A model generated the notes under the pieces. It did no database searches and was not told the origin of the DNA. It worked only from the letters and a program-made list of their open reading frames with translations. A DNA stretch of 64,000 nt from Solibacillus sp. FSL R7-0668 (GTDB lineage: Bacteria; Bacillota; Bacilli; Bacillales_A; Planococcaceae): the NCBI RefSeq assembly GCF_038006205.1, contig NZ_JBBOUU010000001.1, positions 622,001 to 686,000 on the forward strand, written 5' to 3'. Position 1 is the stretch's first letter; each line of letters begins with the position of its first letter. This document shows positions 35,767 to 44,261 of this stretch, piece by piece. The position numbers were made by a program, and so were the translations under genes.

Positions 35767-37572
35767 GTGCACTTTAAAAAAATCAGCTTGCTGTTTATCA
35801 TTTTTATGATTTCCTTTTTTACCAATCAACAATCAAAGGCACAAGCAGCAACCATCTCATTTACAGATGTAACTTCAAAAAATCCAGCATATGGAGAAAT
35901 TATGTACCTCGTGAATTCGGGGGTATTAGAAGGCTCCTTCGAAAATGGAAAGCGTGTATTTAAGCCAACTGAACAGGTAACACGTGGACAAGCAGCGAAA
36001 ATGGTTATCGTGGCAACAGGCAAAACACCATTAGTCGTAGAGAAATCTTCATTCACTGATATTGATGTGAAAAAGAATGCCGCATTATCAGGCTATGTGG
36101 AGCGAGCGGTGCAACTTGGCTATTTCAGTGAGTATTCTCCAGGCAAATTTGAACCGAAAATACCACTAACTCGTACAGAAATGAGTAAGGTACTGTCATT
36201 AGCGTTTGATTTAAATGTAGAGCAAACAGCCGATTTAACAATACCTTTTACAGATATTTCTAAGAGCAATCCGTACTATAAATACATTTCGGCTATTTAC
36301 TACAACGGGATTACGAGCGGTACTCATAATTCCACAAAATATAGTGCCAATGAACCGGTTACGAGAGCGCAGTTTTCATCCTTTGTAGCGCGTGCAGCAT
36401 CTGATACATACCGCTTAAAATTGCCGGTACAAGGTGTATCTATTACAAATCCAGAACCTGCAAAGATTATTGGTAAAGTATTTGTTGCGGTGGATGGATT
36501 AAATATTCGTTCGACTGCAACAAGCACCAACGCATCCAATATTGTTGGGAAAGAAAATACAGGGAAAGAGCTGTCTGTTTACGAGGATCAAGGTTTTTGG
36601 TTGAAAATTGCCTATAACGGAAAAACGGCTTTCGTGGCAAAGGAATTTACAAAAACGGCTGAGCAGCTAGAGCAGGAGCAAGCTAAAGAAAATTCAACAC
36701 CACAAGAAACACCAAATACTGAAGAAAATGTAGCACCGGAGGAAACACCGAATACAGATGAAAATACAACACCTAATTCGGATGAAAGCAGCAAAGGACC
36801 AATAGATGAGCAGTCGGCTACAGTTGGGATTGCTACAATTAATGATTTAACGATTCGTGAAAACAAGGATGCCAATTCGAAATCATTAGCAAAAATTAGT
36901 CGTGGAACGGTTGTCAATGTTCAATCGATTGATGGGGCATGGGTCAAAGTCTCGCATAATGGGGTTAGTGGCTTCATTGAAAAACGCTTTATCCGCTTAA
37001 AAAACACGGAGGAGAGCGCCGTGGCGAATCGTATTATCGTGCTCGATGCGGGGCATGGTGGTAAAGATGTAGGGGCTGTAAATGGCTCAACAACAGAAAA
37101 AGCCATTGTATTAAAAGTAACAACTTTAGTGAAAGAAAAGCTAGCTGCCGATGGGGCGATTGTGCAAATGACACGTATGGATGACACTTATCCATCTCTA
37201 GACGAGCGTATTCAATTTGCGAAAAGTAAATACGGTGAGATGTTCGTAAGTATTCACGTGAACAGCGCTGAAAATAAAGCAGCCAGCGGAACAGAAACCT
37301 ACTATAGCGTTTCGTCAAACGTCAATGAAAAAGAAGATCAAGTATTGGCAACAAATATCAATAATTATATTGTGAAAAACGCAAGCATGAAGGATCGTGG
37401 CGTTAAACGCGCTGATTTTAAAGTGATCAAGGGCTTAACCATTCCCGCTGTATTAGTAGAATTAGGCTTTATCAAAAATGATCAGGATCACGCAAAATTA
37501 ATCGACGACAAATATGTAGAGATTTTCGCCGATTCAATTTATCAGGGAATCGTTGACTACTATGCAAGATAA
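35767..37572 (+). CDS. SLH-anchored N-acetylmuramoyl-L-alanine amidase with SH3 domains
   Basis: A 601-residue peptidoglycan hydrolase: signal peptide (1-~28; KAQAAT), three SLH domains (~30-215; VTRGQAAKMV, LTRTEMSKVLSLA, VTRAQFSSFVARA), a bacterial SH3 domain (~235-300), a low-complexity linker (TPQETPNTEENVAPEETPNT), a second SH3 domain (~352-412) and an Amidase_3 domain (~420-601). The zinc-binding and catalytic pattern is visible: LDAGHGGKDVGAV (His), a Glu in TTEKAIVL, SIHVNSAENKAASGTETYY (His) and VLVELGFIKND (catalytic Glu). It cuts the lactyl-amide bond of peptidoglycan. GTG start with GGGAGG 9 bases upstream. Confidence 0.92.
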   Translation: MHFKKISLLFIIFMISFFTNQQSKAQAATISFTDVTSKNPAYGEIMYLVNSGVLEGSFENGKRVFKPTEQVTRGQAAKMVIVATGKTPLVVEKSSFTDIDVKKNAALSGYVERAVQLGYFSEYSPGKFEPKIPLTRTEMSKVLSLAFDLNVEQTADLTIPFTDISKSNPYYKYISAIYYNGITSGTHNSTKYSANEPVTRAQFSSFVARAASDTYRLKLPVQGVSITNPEPAKIIGKVFVAVDGLNIRSTATSTNASNIVGKENTGKELSVYEDQGFWLKIAYNGKTAFVAKEFTKTAEQLEQEQAKENSTPQETPNTEENVAPEETPNTDENTTPNSDESSKGPIDEQSATVGIATINDLTIRENKDANSKSLAKISRGTVVNVQSIDGAWVKVSHNGVSGFIEKRFIRLKNTEESAVANRIIVLDAGHGGKDVGAVNGSTTEKAIVLKVTTLVKEKLAADGAIVQMTRMDDTYPSLDERIQFAKSKYGEMFVSIHVNSAENKAASGTETYYSVSSNVNEKEDQVLATNINNYIVKNASMKDRGVKRADFKVIKGLTIPAVLVELGFIKNDQDHAKLIDDKYVEIFADSIYQGIVDYYAR

Positions 37573-37595
37573 TTAACGAAATATTGTATTTTTGA

Positions 37596-37637
37596 AGGGG
37601 TGTTAAAAGAGGATTGAACTTTTAACATCTCTTTTTC
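37596..37637 (+). terminator. Terminator after the SLH amidase
   Basis: AGGGGTGTTAAAAG pairs with CTTTTAACATCTCT with G-T pairs; TTTTT follows. Confidence 0.75.
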
Positions 37638-37699
37638 ATCTCTTTGATTTTCTAGGTAGTGTTGCAGGATGTGTAGTTTATGTAATATAGGCATGCGCC

Positions 37700-37757
37700 G
37701 ATATTTGCGATGTTTAGGTTTTATTTGCGGCTTTAGGGCAGGAATTTGCGAAACCCC
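37700..37757 (+). repeat. TTTGCGA array, array 2 (short)
   Basis: Three units with the motif G at 37707, 37727 and 37748 (spacing 20 and 21). The remaining ~180 bases up to 37942 are AT-rich with no gene. Confidence 0.75.
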
Positions 37758-37942
37758 TTAATAAATCAAATTTCGCAGTGACATTTCTTCAATAAACTAT
37801 CTCAACTGAAAATCTAAAAATTAGATAGTATTGCCCTATATTAGAAATTTACAATTCTACAACTAAACTCCTATATAATTTTACCGATAATAGTTAAAGA
37901 ACTATAAACATAAAGCATATTTAAATAGAGAAGGGTGATAGC

Positions 37943-40900
37943 ATGAAAAAGAATAAGAAAATTGGGTTAATGGCAGGCTTTCTTATTACGCCGGCAGTTG
38001 TCGCACAGGTAACACCAGTAGCAGCGGAAGAAACACCCTCAACGAATGTAAATGTCGAGAACTTCCTAAAAGCACAGGATACATTTTTAAAATCCACACC
38101 ACCTAGCACCACATCAGCTTTAAGTACAGCCGTAAATAAAGTAAAGACTGCATATAATGTATTGACTGAGCAAGAAAAGGCGGCACTCACAGAAGAGGTC
38201 AAAAAGCAATATGACAATATTGTTGCGACGCATACGATTAGGAAAAGTATTGATGAGATACTCATCAAAAAAGATACTGGCACAAAGCTAGTAGAAGAAA
38301 TTGGTGCTATCGAAACAAGCTACAACAATTTAGGTAGCGCGGATTATCAAAAATTTATTATAAATTATGCCAAGTTAACGGATTTCAAGGCATCTTTACA
38401 AACAGTAGTGGATATAGAAAAAGGAATTGCTGAAATTGAGACTTCTGCTGATGCATTGAGTAAAATCGAAATCATCATTAAGGATTACAAGGCATTATCA
38501 ACGACTCAGCGCAATTATTTATCAAAGGCACAGCGCGATTTAATAGTTTCTTGGGATCAAACGATTGCAGCGGCACCAAGATTAATCGAAAAGATTGACG
38601 GAATTTCCACAACGGCATTTGCTACATGGGGAACAGCGATTGAAGCAACGAAGGTTAGCACAGTCAAGAAATTTAATGATACTATAACAAATCTATCAAT
38701 TGAATTAGATAAGATCAAGCTTGCTTCGATTCCAGATGGGGTAGATTCAAAAGAGCTTGTGACAAACAAAGCGCGTTTATATGCATTAAATGAATTTGCT
38801 GGTATTGCAAAAACGATTCTAGAGCTTAATGCAGATTCAGCGCGTGTAGAAAAAACGCTGAATGAAGCAAAGGATAAATTAGCTACCTTTGATGGAAAGT
38901 TGACCGCAAATGCCAATGACTTGTCTGGAACGGATAACTTAAATTTACCCCATCTAAAAACGTTTTTAGAAGAATATATTCAAAACCTAGAGCAGGAGCT
39001 AGTAGGCATTAAGGAAGTAGAGGACTTAATAAAAGAGTTAGCATCGGATATGGACTTGGTCAAATTAGCGACTGCGCGTGAAAAATATAATGCATTGTCT
39101 GCAGAGGCTAAAAAATTCGTATCTAATGTGAAACAATTAACTGATCTAGAAAGTAACTATAAAGCAGCTTTAACAGTCGTGACGCAAATTAAAGCAATCG
39201 ATCCAACTGCGAATGATTTTGCCAAAAAGGTAACAACAGCAAAGGCGGCTTACGATAAATTGACGACTGCGGCATTAAAGGAATCAGTGTCGAACTATGC
39301 GGTACTAGAGGGCTATTTAGCGATTGCGCAATTAATGCAAGACATTGATGCATTACGTGTTACGAACAAAAGCTTCCGTGAAGAGTATGAAAAAGCAAAA
39401 AGTACATTCGCAACCTTAACTGCAGGGGTAACAATTGATTCGGATAGCGGGACTGAAAATCCAAATGATGATCCAGTGCTAATTGCCAAGAAGCAGCTAT
39501 TAAAGGTATACGGACCAAAGCTGGATCAATTCGCAATGAGCATCGCAACGGCAGATCGTATGGACCAGCAAATTGCAGAGCTCACTTCGAAATCAGGCGA
39601 AAGCTTTATGACAGCACTTAAGCAGCTGTCAGAGGAATATAAACAATTAGATTCGACTATAAAAAGTATGATGACCAAAGCAAACGAGTTAAAGGCGTTT
39701 GAAAAGGATTATACGGCTTCGTTAAAGGTCATTAACTTAATCGAGCAGCTACCGGCTAGTTCGGACAAACGATTTACTTCAAAAGTAACATCTGCTGAGA
39801 AGGCTTATCAAAGATTGACGACAACGCAAAAGGCTCATGTCTATAATTATGACAAGCTCGGGAATGTCCTAAAGGCAGCAACCCTAATTACAAGCATCGA
39901 TAAACTACGAACAACAAGTAAAACATTTGAATCCGATGTGAAAGCATTACGTGAGCAATATGAGGCGCTAAGTAATGATGAAAAGGCGCTTGTGCACAAT
40001 ATTGCCAAGCTCGATGAAGCAGAGGCAAGCATCGGATTGGCTGAAAAGGTAATGGCGCTCATTAACGAGGCTGTGCCAACTGCTGAAAATTACATCACAA
40101 AATTAAAAGCAGCACGTGAGGCGTACGATCAGCTAGAACGTTCGAAGCAAGCGATTGTACTGAACGCGAAGGACTTATTTGCACGAGAGCGCGCGGTAAA
40201 GCCTGTATTAAAATTAGATAGTGATATTTTAAAATTAGATCCATCTAATGCTAGAAGCTTCCTTTCAAAATTTAAATCTGCTCAAAAGGCCTATGATAAA
40301 TTATCGGTAGTAGACCGCAATTTATTAGAAAATGCGGAATTACTTACAGGTGAGTTAAAGGAGCTTTATACAGTAATGGATGCCATTAATTCGGTGAGAA
40401 GCTCAAGTAAAACCTTTGTTGCTGATACGCAGGCAGCACGTGATTTGTATGAAGCATTATCACCGGAGCTAAAAGAGAAAGTATCCAACTACAAAGTGTT
40501 AACGGAGCATGAGCTAAACGTTGCAGGAGGCTCCGCGGTGGATGAGCAAATTCGCCAATTGGCATCTGTTGAACCACTGCAATTTATTGAAAAGGTGAAG
40601 GAAGCAAGTGAGGCGTACAAAAAGCTAAGCTCTGCCAATAAAAAGGCGGTCACTTTATACAATGAGTTAAAAGGCTATGAGAAATATATTAAGCCTGTAG
40701 AAAAGGTTATTAAAGATATCGAAGGCCTATCCAACCCACGTAATAATTTGACGAGACAATATTCAAAAGTGCGTTCCTCTCTACAAAAATTGGATGGGAC
40801 ACAATATAGCTATATTACGAATATGGATAATTACTCGAACTTAACCAATGTGATTCATGCCTATGAGCTGATTGAAAAGCTAAGACCAAGCGATAGATAT

Positions 40901-41347
40901 TATCAAGGGAACTTAGAGGCGGCAAAAACAGCATATAATAAGCTTTCAGAGGATGAGAAGAAACGGGTAACGAATGCCTATAAGCTACAAGAGGCACAGC
41001 TTAATATTGATGAGGCTAATGTCGTGATTAATTTAATCAGTTCGTTAACAAGTACATCTAGCTCGTATATGGACGATATAGCAAAAGCAGCAGCGGCCTA
41101 TAAAGCACTCCCTTCTAGTGTACGTAAGCAGATTACGAATTACGATGTGCTCAAGCAGGCAGAGAAGGATGTAAAGGCGGTACAAAAAGTAATCAAGCAA
41201 ATTGGAGCATTAGATTTAGATGCCAGAAATGCAGAATCCAAAATAAAATCAGCCAAAAAAGCCTATGATAAACTAACGCAGGAACAACAGCCATTAGTAA
41301 GTAACTATAATATTTTACAAGCTGCGATTTTTGAGTTTGGACTGTAA
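37943..41347 (+). CDS. Large secreted helical-repeat protein without a recognised anchor
   Basis: 1134 residues. A signal peptide (1-~29; PVAAEE) is followed by about 14 degenerate repeats of roughly 70 residues with the core pattern A-x2-AY-x-KL-x4-K-x2-V-x-NY-x2-L. Examples are AYNVLTEQEKAALTEEV, KYNALSAEAKKFVSNVKQL, AYQRLTTTQKAHVYNYDKL, AYDKLTQEQQPLVSNYNIL. All are predicted alpha-helical, giving an elongated rod. I see no SLH domain, LPXTG motif, LysM or C-terminal membrane helix, so it is either released or held by partners. AAGGGTGA precedes the ATG. Similar repeats occur in surface proteins of related bacteria but have no known function; a fibre, spacer or adhesin is speculation. Confidence 0.75.
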   Translation: MKKNKKIGLMAGFLITPAVVAQVTPVAAEETPSTNVNVENFLKAQDTFLKSTPPSTTSALSTAVNKVKTAYNVLTEQEKAALTEEVKKQYDNIVATHTIRKSIDEILIKKDTGTKLVEEIGAIETSYNNLGSADYQKFIINYAKLTDFKASLQTVVDIEKGIAEIETSADALSKIEIIIKDYKALSTTQRNYLSKAQRDLIVSWDQTIAAAPRLIEKIDGISTTAFATWGTAIEATKVSTVKKFNDTITNLSIELDKIKLASIPDGVDSKELVTNKARLYALNEFAGIAKTILELNADSARVEKTLNEAKDKLATFDGKLTANANDLSGTDNLNLPHLKTFLEEYIQNLEQELVGIKEVEDLIKELASDMDLVKLATAREKYNALSAEAKKFVSNVKQLTDLESNYKAALTVVTQIKAIDPTANDFAKKVTTAKAAYDKLTTAALKESVSNYAVLEGYLAIAQLMQDIDALRVTNKSFREEYEKAKSTFATLTAGVTIDSDSGTENPNDDPVLIAKKQLLKVYGPKLDQFAMSIATADRMDQQIAELTSKSGESFMTALKQLSEEYKQLDSTIKSMMTKANELKAFEKDYTASLKVINLIEQLPASSDKRFTSKVTSAEKAYQRLTTTQKAHVYNYDKLGNVLKAATLITSIDKLRTTSKTFESDVKALREQYEALSNDEKALVHNIAKLDEAEASIGLAEKVMALINEAVPTAENYITKLKAAREAYDQLERSKQAIVLNAKDLFARERAVKPVLKLDSDILKLDPSNARSFLSKFKSAQKAYDKLSVVDRNLLENAELLTGELKELYTVMDAINSVRSSSKTFVADTQAARDLYEALSPELKEKVSNYKVLTEHELNVAGGSAVDEQIRQLASVEPLQFIEKVKEASEAYKKLSSANKKAVTLYNELKGYEKYIKPVEKVIKDIEGLSNPRNNLTRQYSKVRSSLQKLDGTQYSYITNMDNYSNLTNVIHAYELIEKLRPSDRYYQGNLEAAKTAYNKLSEDEKKRVTNAYKLQEAQLNIDEANVVINLISSLTSTSSSYMDDIAKAAAAYKALPSSVRKQITNYDVLKQAEKDVKAVQKVIKQIGALDLDARNAESKIKSAKKAYDKLTQEQQPLVSNYNILQAAIFEFGL

Positions 41348-41385
41348 CATGAACATTGAATTAATGTAAAAATTTGATATTATTG

Positions 41386-41425
41386 AAAGAGCGTCCTTCC
41401 ATTGTGAAGCGACGTTCTTTTCTTC
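41386..41425 (+). terminator. Terminator after the helical-repeat gene
   Basis: AAAGAGCGTC pairs with GACGTTCTTT (one G-T pair), extended by CTTC/GAAG inside, followed by T-rich sequence. Confidence 0.8.
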
Positions 41426-41484
41426 TGTAAAAAATGCATACATTATAATAGAAAATAGATAGTCTTTTGAAAAGGGATGATTGG

Positions 41485-42543
41485 GTGAAAAAAATAGTAT
41501 TCGCGAGCGCGTTAACCTTATTAGTTTGGGGGAGTGTTCACACACAGAGTTTAGCAGCGACAACCACCTTTAGTGATGTACCTGCAAAGCATTGGGCGGC
41601 AACGACTATTTATGATTTAGTCGCAAAAGGGTATATGCAGGGCTATGAAGATGGGACATTCAAACCAAATCAAACAACAACTCGTGGAGAAGCGGCTGTT
41701 ATTATTGCACGTACGATGGGCATTGATGTAACGACGGACTTTAAGCCAAGCTTTCAGGATGTTCCGACAACGCATCCATATTATCGGCCAATTAGTAAGT
41801 TAACGGAATTAGGCGTGCTACAGGATGGAAGCTTTTTTTATCCGAATGCCCAATTAAAGCGTTCAGAAATCTCGAAAATGATTGCGCTGGCCTATGGAGT
41901 AGAAGTCGATCGTCAAAACAAAGCAGCGTTCAAGGATTTATCAGATAATTTTTGGGCAAAGGATTATATTGAATCATTAGCAGATGTGTCCATTGTTCAG
42001 GGCGTGACAGCCAGCACATTCGAGCCAGGGCAATATGTAACGCGTGCACAAATCGCATTACTGACAAAGCGTGGCATGGCATTTAAAGGGCAAGTCGAAA
42101 AGAAGGAAGTCATCTATGATTTTTTACAAAAGGATTATATTTCAACAGTGAATCACTATCAACATTGGGAAACGAAAATATTATCGCTCGTAAATGATAT
42201 TCGAATAAAGAATGACTTACCAAAGCTTACAATCGATCCGGACTTAACACAAATTTCGATTATAAAAGCAAAGGATATGGTAAATCGCAATTATTTTGAG
42301 CATTATTCACCGTTCTATGGGAACCCGTGGGATTTGGCGACGTTATTTGATTATGAATATATAAGTTTTGGGGAGAATATTGCACGAAACTTTACGTCGG
42401 CACAAGCAACCGTCGATGCATGGATGGCCTCACCAAAGCACCGTGCTAATCTATTAAATCGTCAATATGAGTATATGGGCATCGGGGTAGAGAAGACAAA
42501 AAATGGAAAATATTACATTGTTCAACATTTTTCTTCAAAATGA
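41485..42543 (+). CDS. SLH-anchored CAP-domain protein (SCP/PR-1-like)
   Basis: A 352-residue exported protein with a signal peptide (1-~24; TQSLAAT), three SLH domains (~27-200; TTRGEAAVII, LKRSEISKMI, VTRAQIALLTKRG) and a C-terminal CAP domain (~225-352) with ILSLVNDIRIKNDLPKLTID, NRNYFEHYSPFYGNPWD (His), FGENIAR (Glu), AWMASPKHRANLLN (second His) and MGIGVEKTKNGKYYIVQHF. The CAP cavity residues are present. CAP proteins of Bacillales (YkwD type) are often made at sporulation or the wall, but their biochemical activity is unsettled. The GTG at 41485 is preferred, after AAAGGGATGA; a TTG at 41467 would bury that site. Confidence 0.88.
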   Translation: MKKIVFASALTLLVWGSVHTQSLAATTTFSDVPAKHWAATTIYDLVAKGYMQGYEDGTFKPNQTTTRGEAAVIIARTMGIDVTTDFKPSFQDVPTTHPYYRPISKLTELGVLQDGSFFYPNAQLKRSEISKMIALAYGVEVDRQNKAAFKDLSDNFWAKDYIESLADVSIVQGVTASTFEPGQYVTRAQIALLTKRGMAFKGQVEKKEVIYDFLQKDYISTVNHYQHWETKILSLVNDIRIKNDLPKLTIDPDLTQISIIKAKDMVNRNYFEHYSPFYGNPWDLATLFDYEYISFGENIARNFTSAQATVDAWMASPKHRANLLNRQYEYMGIGVEKTKNGKYYIVQHFSSK

Positions 42544-42682
42544 TTGTCAATTATTGGATTGTTATATTACGAGAATATTACGATGAATAATGGGTATTTA
42601 TATATTTTCTAGTTAAATCACTAAATTTCTATTTTATGATAGGAATTTAGTTTTTTCTGTTTATTTGCTATTTCAGAGGAAC

Positions 42683-42699
42683 TGTTACAGAAGTGAAAA
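42683..42699 (+). promoter_or_regulatory. Near-consensus WalR-like box upstream of the SLH NlpC/P60 gene
   Basis: TGTTAC-AGAAG-TGAAAA matches the WalR pattern TGTWAH-N5-TGTWAH at 11 of 12 positions. ATTACAGTACA at 42700-42710 follows and recurs upstream of the NlpC/P60 gene at 51808. Confidence 0.4.
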
Positions 42700-42769
42700 A
42701 TTACAGTACAATATTATATGTTACCCTATTTATAGGTTAAATAAACCTTATTTACCGAAGGGAGTAACA

Positions 42770-43717
42770 TTGAACGTGAAGAAAAAAATTTTATTGCCGA
42801 TTTTCGCAGCATTTATGATTTTTGCTGGAACGGCTACTATAACAAATGATTCTGCTGAGGCAGCATCCGGATCAGAATTAACAGCAACAGCTTCTAAATA
42901 TATTGGTGTACCGTATGTATACGGAGGAACAACAGCTCAAGGGCTAGATTGTTCAGGCTATACAAAACTTGTATTCAAACAATTAGGCTATACATTAAAT
43001 CGTACAGCCGCAATGCAATATAAACAAGGTACTTCTGTTTCGAAGGCAAACTTACAGGCAGGGGACTTAGTATTCTTTAATACATCTGGTGGCGTTTCAC
43101 ATGTAGGGATTTCATTGGGTGGCTCTAAATTTATCCATGCTGGTGTAAGTACAGGTGTAACAAAGGCTGACATCAACTCATCTTACTGGAGCAAGCGCTA
43201 TGTGGGTGCTAAACGTATAGCAACTTTTGGTGATAATATAACGGTTGCTGCTGGTGAAGCAAAAAATGAGGAAGTAAAAGATGCAGCCATTGATTTTTCT
43301 GTATACGCTTCTCGCGGTGAGGTTGCTTTACAATTAGCGGAAGCATTAGGACTTGATACATCTGATACAACATCTGTATTCCCAGATGTAAAGCCAGCTT
43401 CCAAATATGCCGGTGCAGCAAAGGCATTACATGAGTTAGGCATTTTCACTGGTGATGAAAACGGTAAATTTAATCCAGGTTCGCCATTCACACGAGCACA
43501 AATGGCAAAGGTTTTAGTAACGGCTTATCAATTAGAGTTACAAGAACAACAATTAAGCTTTACAGACGTACCAGCCTCACACTGGGCTTCAACTGATATC
43601 TCGATTTTAGCCTCTAACGGTATTACAAATGGTTTAGGTGATGGCACATTCGGTGTTAGTAACAATGTGAAGCTAGTTGATTTAGCGACATTTATCGAGC
43701 GTGCACAAGCTAAATAA
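42770..43717 (+). CDS. NlpC/P60 peptidase with C-terminal SLH domains
   Basis: A 315-residue peptidoglycan endopeptidase. Signal peptide (1-~30; SAEAAS), NlpC/P60 domain (~35-150) with the catalytic Cys in LDCSGYTKLVF, His in GVSHVGISLGG and HAGVSTGV, then SLH domains (~175-315), of which the central one is canonical (PFTRAQMAKVLVTAY) while the first and last lack the TRAE-type motif. It resembles the shorter NlpC protein at 51808 (both have YIGVPY/YIGVRY...YGGTT). Start at TTG 42770, about 6 bases after AAGGGAG; GTG 42776 is the alternative. It probably cuts the gamma-D-Glu-diamino acid bond in stem peptides. Confidence 0.88.
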   Translation: MNVKKKILLPIFAAFMIFAGTATITNDSAEAASGSELTATASKYIGVPYVYGGTTAQGLDCSGYTKLVFKQLGYTLNRTAAMQYKQGTSVSKANLQAGDLVFFNTSGGVSHVGISLGGSKFIHAGVSTGVTKADINSSYWSKRYVGAKRIATFGDNITVAAGEAKNEEVKDAAIDFSVYASRGEVALQLAEALGLDTSDTTSVFPDVKPASKYAGAAKALHELGIFTGDENGKFNPGSPFTRAQMAKVLVTAYQLELQEQQLSFTDVPASHWASTDISILASNGITNGLGDGTFGVSNNVKLVDLATFIERAQAK

Positions 43718-43728
43718 TGATGATTCAT

Positions 43729-43790
43729 TAAGAGACAGTAAGACACCCACTTCAATTGAACATTTGAAGTGGGTGATTTACTGTCTTATT
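43729..43790 (+). terminator. Large hairpin terminator after the SLH NlpC/P60 gene
   Basis: CACCCACTTCAA pairs with TTGAAGTGGGTG, and an outer stem (TAAGAGACAGTAA with TTACTGTCTTA) extends it. A short T-run follows. Confidence 0.8.
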
Positions 43791-43840
43791 TGCACTCGAC
43801 TCTGGAGTAGTGGAGATATTTGCGAAATTAAAAATATATT

Positions 43841-44147
43841 GGCTCATCACCATAAGTTGGGGATGACATGCAGATCCACTCCTCTGTGTATTCAATTCGT
43901 TTCAAAAATGCTTTATTATGTGCGTTTATACTGAAAATAATGGTAAAATAAGGTTAATCGAGCGTAAATTTCAAAAACCGAGCATAAAGTTCCTGAAACC
44001 GAGCATAAAAACGGAAATTCGAGCATAAATCACTTGGAATCGAGCATAAAAAATAAATATCGAGCATATTTCCACGTAGAGTACTCATTCATACCGCCTA
44101 TCTATAAATCATTGTGAAAAACAACCTCAGACTTCAGTGATGAATCA
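43841..44147 (+). repeat. 307-bp interspersed element, copy B
   Basis: Same length and order as copy A at 21541-21847, more than 90 percent identical by eye. It sits between convergent genes and is preceded by a single TTTGCGA unit (43817-43825) and followed by a TTTGCAA variant near 44152. Ends GGCTCATCAC... and ...CAGTGATGAATCA share an inverted CATCAC core. Confidence 0.75.
43959..44070 (+). repeat. CGAGCATAAA array, 20/21-bp phasing, array 2
   Basis: Six motif copies with G at 43960, 43980, 44001, 44021, 44042 and 44062; spacings 20, 21, 20, 21 and 20, identical to array 1. Confidence 0.8.
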
Positions 44148-44220
44148 ACATATTTGCAATTCCCCAGTAAAACCTAATTTCGAATCAAAGTTCAGTTCAC
44201 CACACGGACCACCAATACAA

Positions 44221-44250
44221 AAAGCCCGACACATCGTGTCGGGCTTTTTT
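44221..44250 (-). terminator. Terminator of the SLH glucosaminidase gene (usable in both directions)
   Basis: AAAGCCCGACAC and GTGTCGGGCTTT form a perfect 12-bp stem with a 3-base loop and have A/T runs on both sides. It serves the minus-strand gene ending at 44262. Confidence 0.92.
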
Positions 44251-44261
44251 ACTGTCTTAAA

